Shown: positions 7,134 to 7,616 of the stretch, one piece after another
Numbering within the stretch: the stretch's first letter is position 1
Layout of the letters: each line of letters begins with the position of its first letter
The notes under the pieces: model-generated
Seen by the model: only the letters and a program-made list of their open reading frames with translations
Database searches by the model: none
What the model was told of the DNA's origin: nothing
NCBI GenBank assembly: GCA_022360535.1
Contig: JAKSCP010000154.1
Span: 1-7,616, forward strand
Length of the DNA: 7,616 nt
Source: Pseudomonadales bacterium
GTDB taxonomy: Bacteria; Pseudomonadota; Gammaproteobacteria; Pseudomonadales; Pseudohongiellaceae
Reading direction: 5' to 3'
Translations under genes and position numbers: made by a program

Positions 7134-7195
7134 AGGTTCAAGGTCCAACGATATAAGGGGCGATATAAACGGCGGTATAAACGGCAAAGAGGCAT
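7130..7195 (-). CDS. Possible 21-codon leader reading frame upstream of waaF
   Basis: ATG at 7195 opens a frame of 21 codons ending in TGA at 7132-7130, which overlaps the GTG of waaF by three bases plus one. AAGGGA (7211-7206) lies 10 bases before the ATG. The peptide reads MPLCRLYRRLYRPLYRWTLNL; its RLYR-type units come from the 12-base tandem repeat. It could be a leader peptide that feeds ribosomes to waaF. The alternative is that this region is an untranslated leader, or that waaF starts at TTG 7202, only 3 bases after the same AAGGGA. Confidence 0.3.
   Translation of the reverse strand: MPLCRLYRRLYRPLYRWTLNL
7150..7185 (-). repeat. Three imperfect 12-base tandem repeats in the waaF leader
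   Basis: Read on the minus strand the units are GCCGTTTATACC (7185-7174), GCCGTTTATATC (7173-7162) and GCCCCTTATATC (7161-7150). The first two differ at one base and the second and third at two. The unit is four codons long, so copy-number change would not shift any reading frame crossing it. Each unit carries a TTATA core resembling a -10 box or an AT-rich binding site. Confidence 0.8.
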
Positions 7196-7204
7196 GATAC
7201 AAAA

Positions 7205-7258
7205 ATCCCTTGCAGCATTACGTAGAGCCGCTGAATCGCCATTCATTCTTAAAGGGAT
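7205..7258 (-). terminator. Long-range stem with T run between the ATPase gene and waaF (terminator or attenuator candidate)
   Basis: On the minus strand ATCCCTT (7258-7252) pairs exactly with AAGGGAT (7211-7205), and the second arm runs directly into a stretch of five T. The 40-base loop can form smaller helices, GAAT with ATTC and CAGC with GCTG, giving a branched structure. It lies just after the ATPase stop (7267) and the 3' arm contains the AAGGGA ribosome site of the waaF leader. It could end ATPase transcripts, regulate waaF translation, or both. The seven-pair stem is short for such a large loop, so confidence is modest. I found no convincing -35/-10 pair in the gap. Confidence 0.35.
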
Positions 7259-7266
7259 GGTGAGAA

Positions 7267-7616
7267 TCAGTTCTGCATATCCGGCGTCACCCGAAGAACT
7301 TCGTTCACCGTGGTCAGACCGGCAGCCACCTTCTGCGCCCCACTTAGACGCAAACTAAGCATACCCTCTTTATAGGCTTGTTTGCGTAATTGAGGCAGAT
7401 CGGATTTGTCATCAGCATAGCGGAAGAGTGATTCGGTAAAAGGCATCACTTCATAAATGCCTTCTCGTCCCAGAAATCCTGTTTCTCGACACTCCAGGCA
7501 ACCTTCCGCATGAGTGGCTTTCTTTGGTAGTTTCACTTTCCACGGGGAAGTAAGAGTTTCCCAGGCTTCCTGGCTTACTTCTGTTGGTTGTTTGCAGTGA
7601 GGACACAATACCCGCA
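7267..7616 (-). CDS. GspE/PulE/PilB-family secretion or type IV pilus ATPase (C-terminal part only)
   Basis: The frame enters from the right edge and ends in TGA at 7269-7267, giving about 116 residues of the C-terminus. It begins RVLCPHCKQP and continues to GCLECRETGFLGREGIYEVM, which together form the CxxC...CxxC zinc-binding element of GspE/PilB ATPases. The rest matches the family ending: LRKQAYKEGMLSLRLSGAQKVAAGLTTVNEVLRV. These hexameric cytoplasmic ATPases power pseudopilus or pilus assembly at the inner membrane. Walker A and B motifs lie outside the window, so GspE versus PilB cannot be decided. It precedes waaF in the same direction, 133 bases from its GTG, and has no obvious functional link to LPS. 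Confidence 0.9.
   Translation of the reverse strand, partial: RVLCPHCKQPTEVSQEAWETLTSPWKVKLPKKATHAEGCLECRETGFLGREGIYEVMPFTESLFRYADDKSDLPQLRKQAYKEGMLSLRLSGAQKVAAGLTTVNEVLRVTPDMQN

Noticed and set aside
7194..7199. Minus-strand TATCAT as a -10 box for waaF
   Set aside because: Matches five of six consensus bases, but no -35-like hexamer occurs 16-18 bases upstream, and it overlaps the leader ATG.

Overview
The window is a chromosomal lipopolysaccharide (LPS) locus from a Gram-negative bacterium. The best guess is a gammaproteobacterium with roughly balanced base composition. The reasons are that the heptosyltransferases and the glucosyltransferase closely resemble the enterobacterial and pseudomonad WaaF, WaaC and WaaG, and that a heptose-type carbamoyltransferase sits in the same operon, which recalls the Pseudomonas core locus. 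I see no mobile element, CRISPR array, tRNA or rRNA.

Layout. On the + strand, the 3' end of a lipid A late acyltransferase gene (1-525) is followed closely by a polytopic GT-C-type membrane glycosyltransferase candidate (540-2054). These meet, tail to tail across 18 bases, a minus-strand operon. Read from the right edge inward, the minus strand carries the 3' end of a GspE/PulE/PilB secretion or pilus ATPase gene (7616-7267), a 133-base leader region, waaF (7133-6087), waaC (6071-5013), waaG (5006-3870) and a carbamoyltransferase (3821-2073). No stretch above 300 bases lacks a gene.

How the genes fit together. WaaC and WaaF add the first and second L-glycero-D-manno-heptose to Kdo2-lipid A, and WaaG adds the first hexose to heptose II. 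The carbamoyltransferase probably decorates a core sugar, by analogy with 7-O-carbamoyl heptose in Pseudomonas. The acyltransferase completes lipid A, and the GT-C protein probably adds a sugar from a lipid-linked donor on the periplasmic side. No waaP-type core kinase is present in the window.

The most interesting parts are in the gaps. waaF appears to start at a GTG that overlaps the stop of a 21-codon upstream reading frame. That reading frame is built on three 12-base tandem repeats and lies just after a long-range stem with a T run that buries its Shine-Dalgarno sequence. A second tiny reading frame bridges waaG and the carbamoyltransferase with overlaps at both ends, next to an in-phase A7 slippery heptamer. 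waaF and waaC are in the same frame, separated only by one TAG and five codons, and waaC must use a TTG start. These are sequence observations whose function is inferred.
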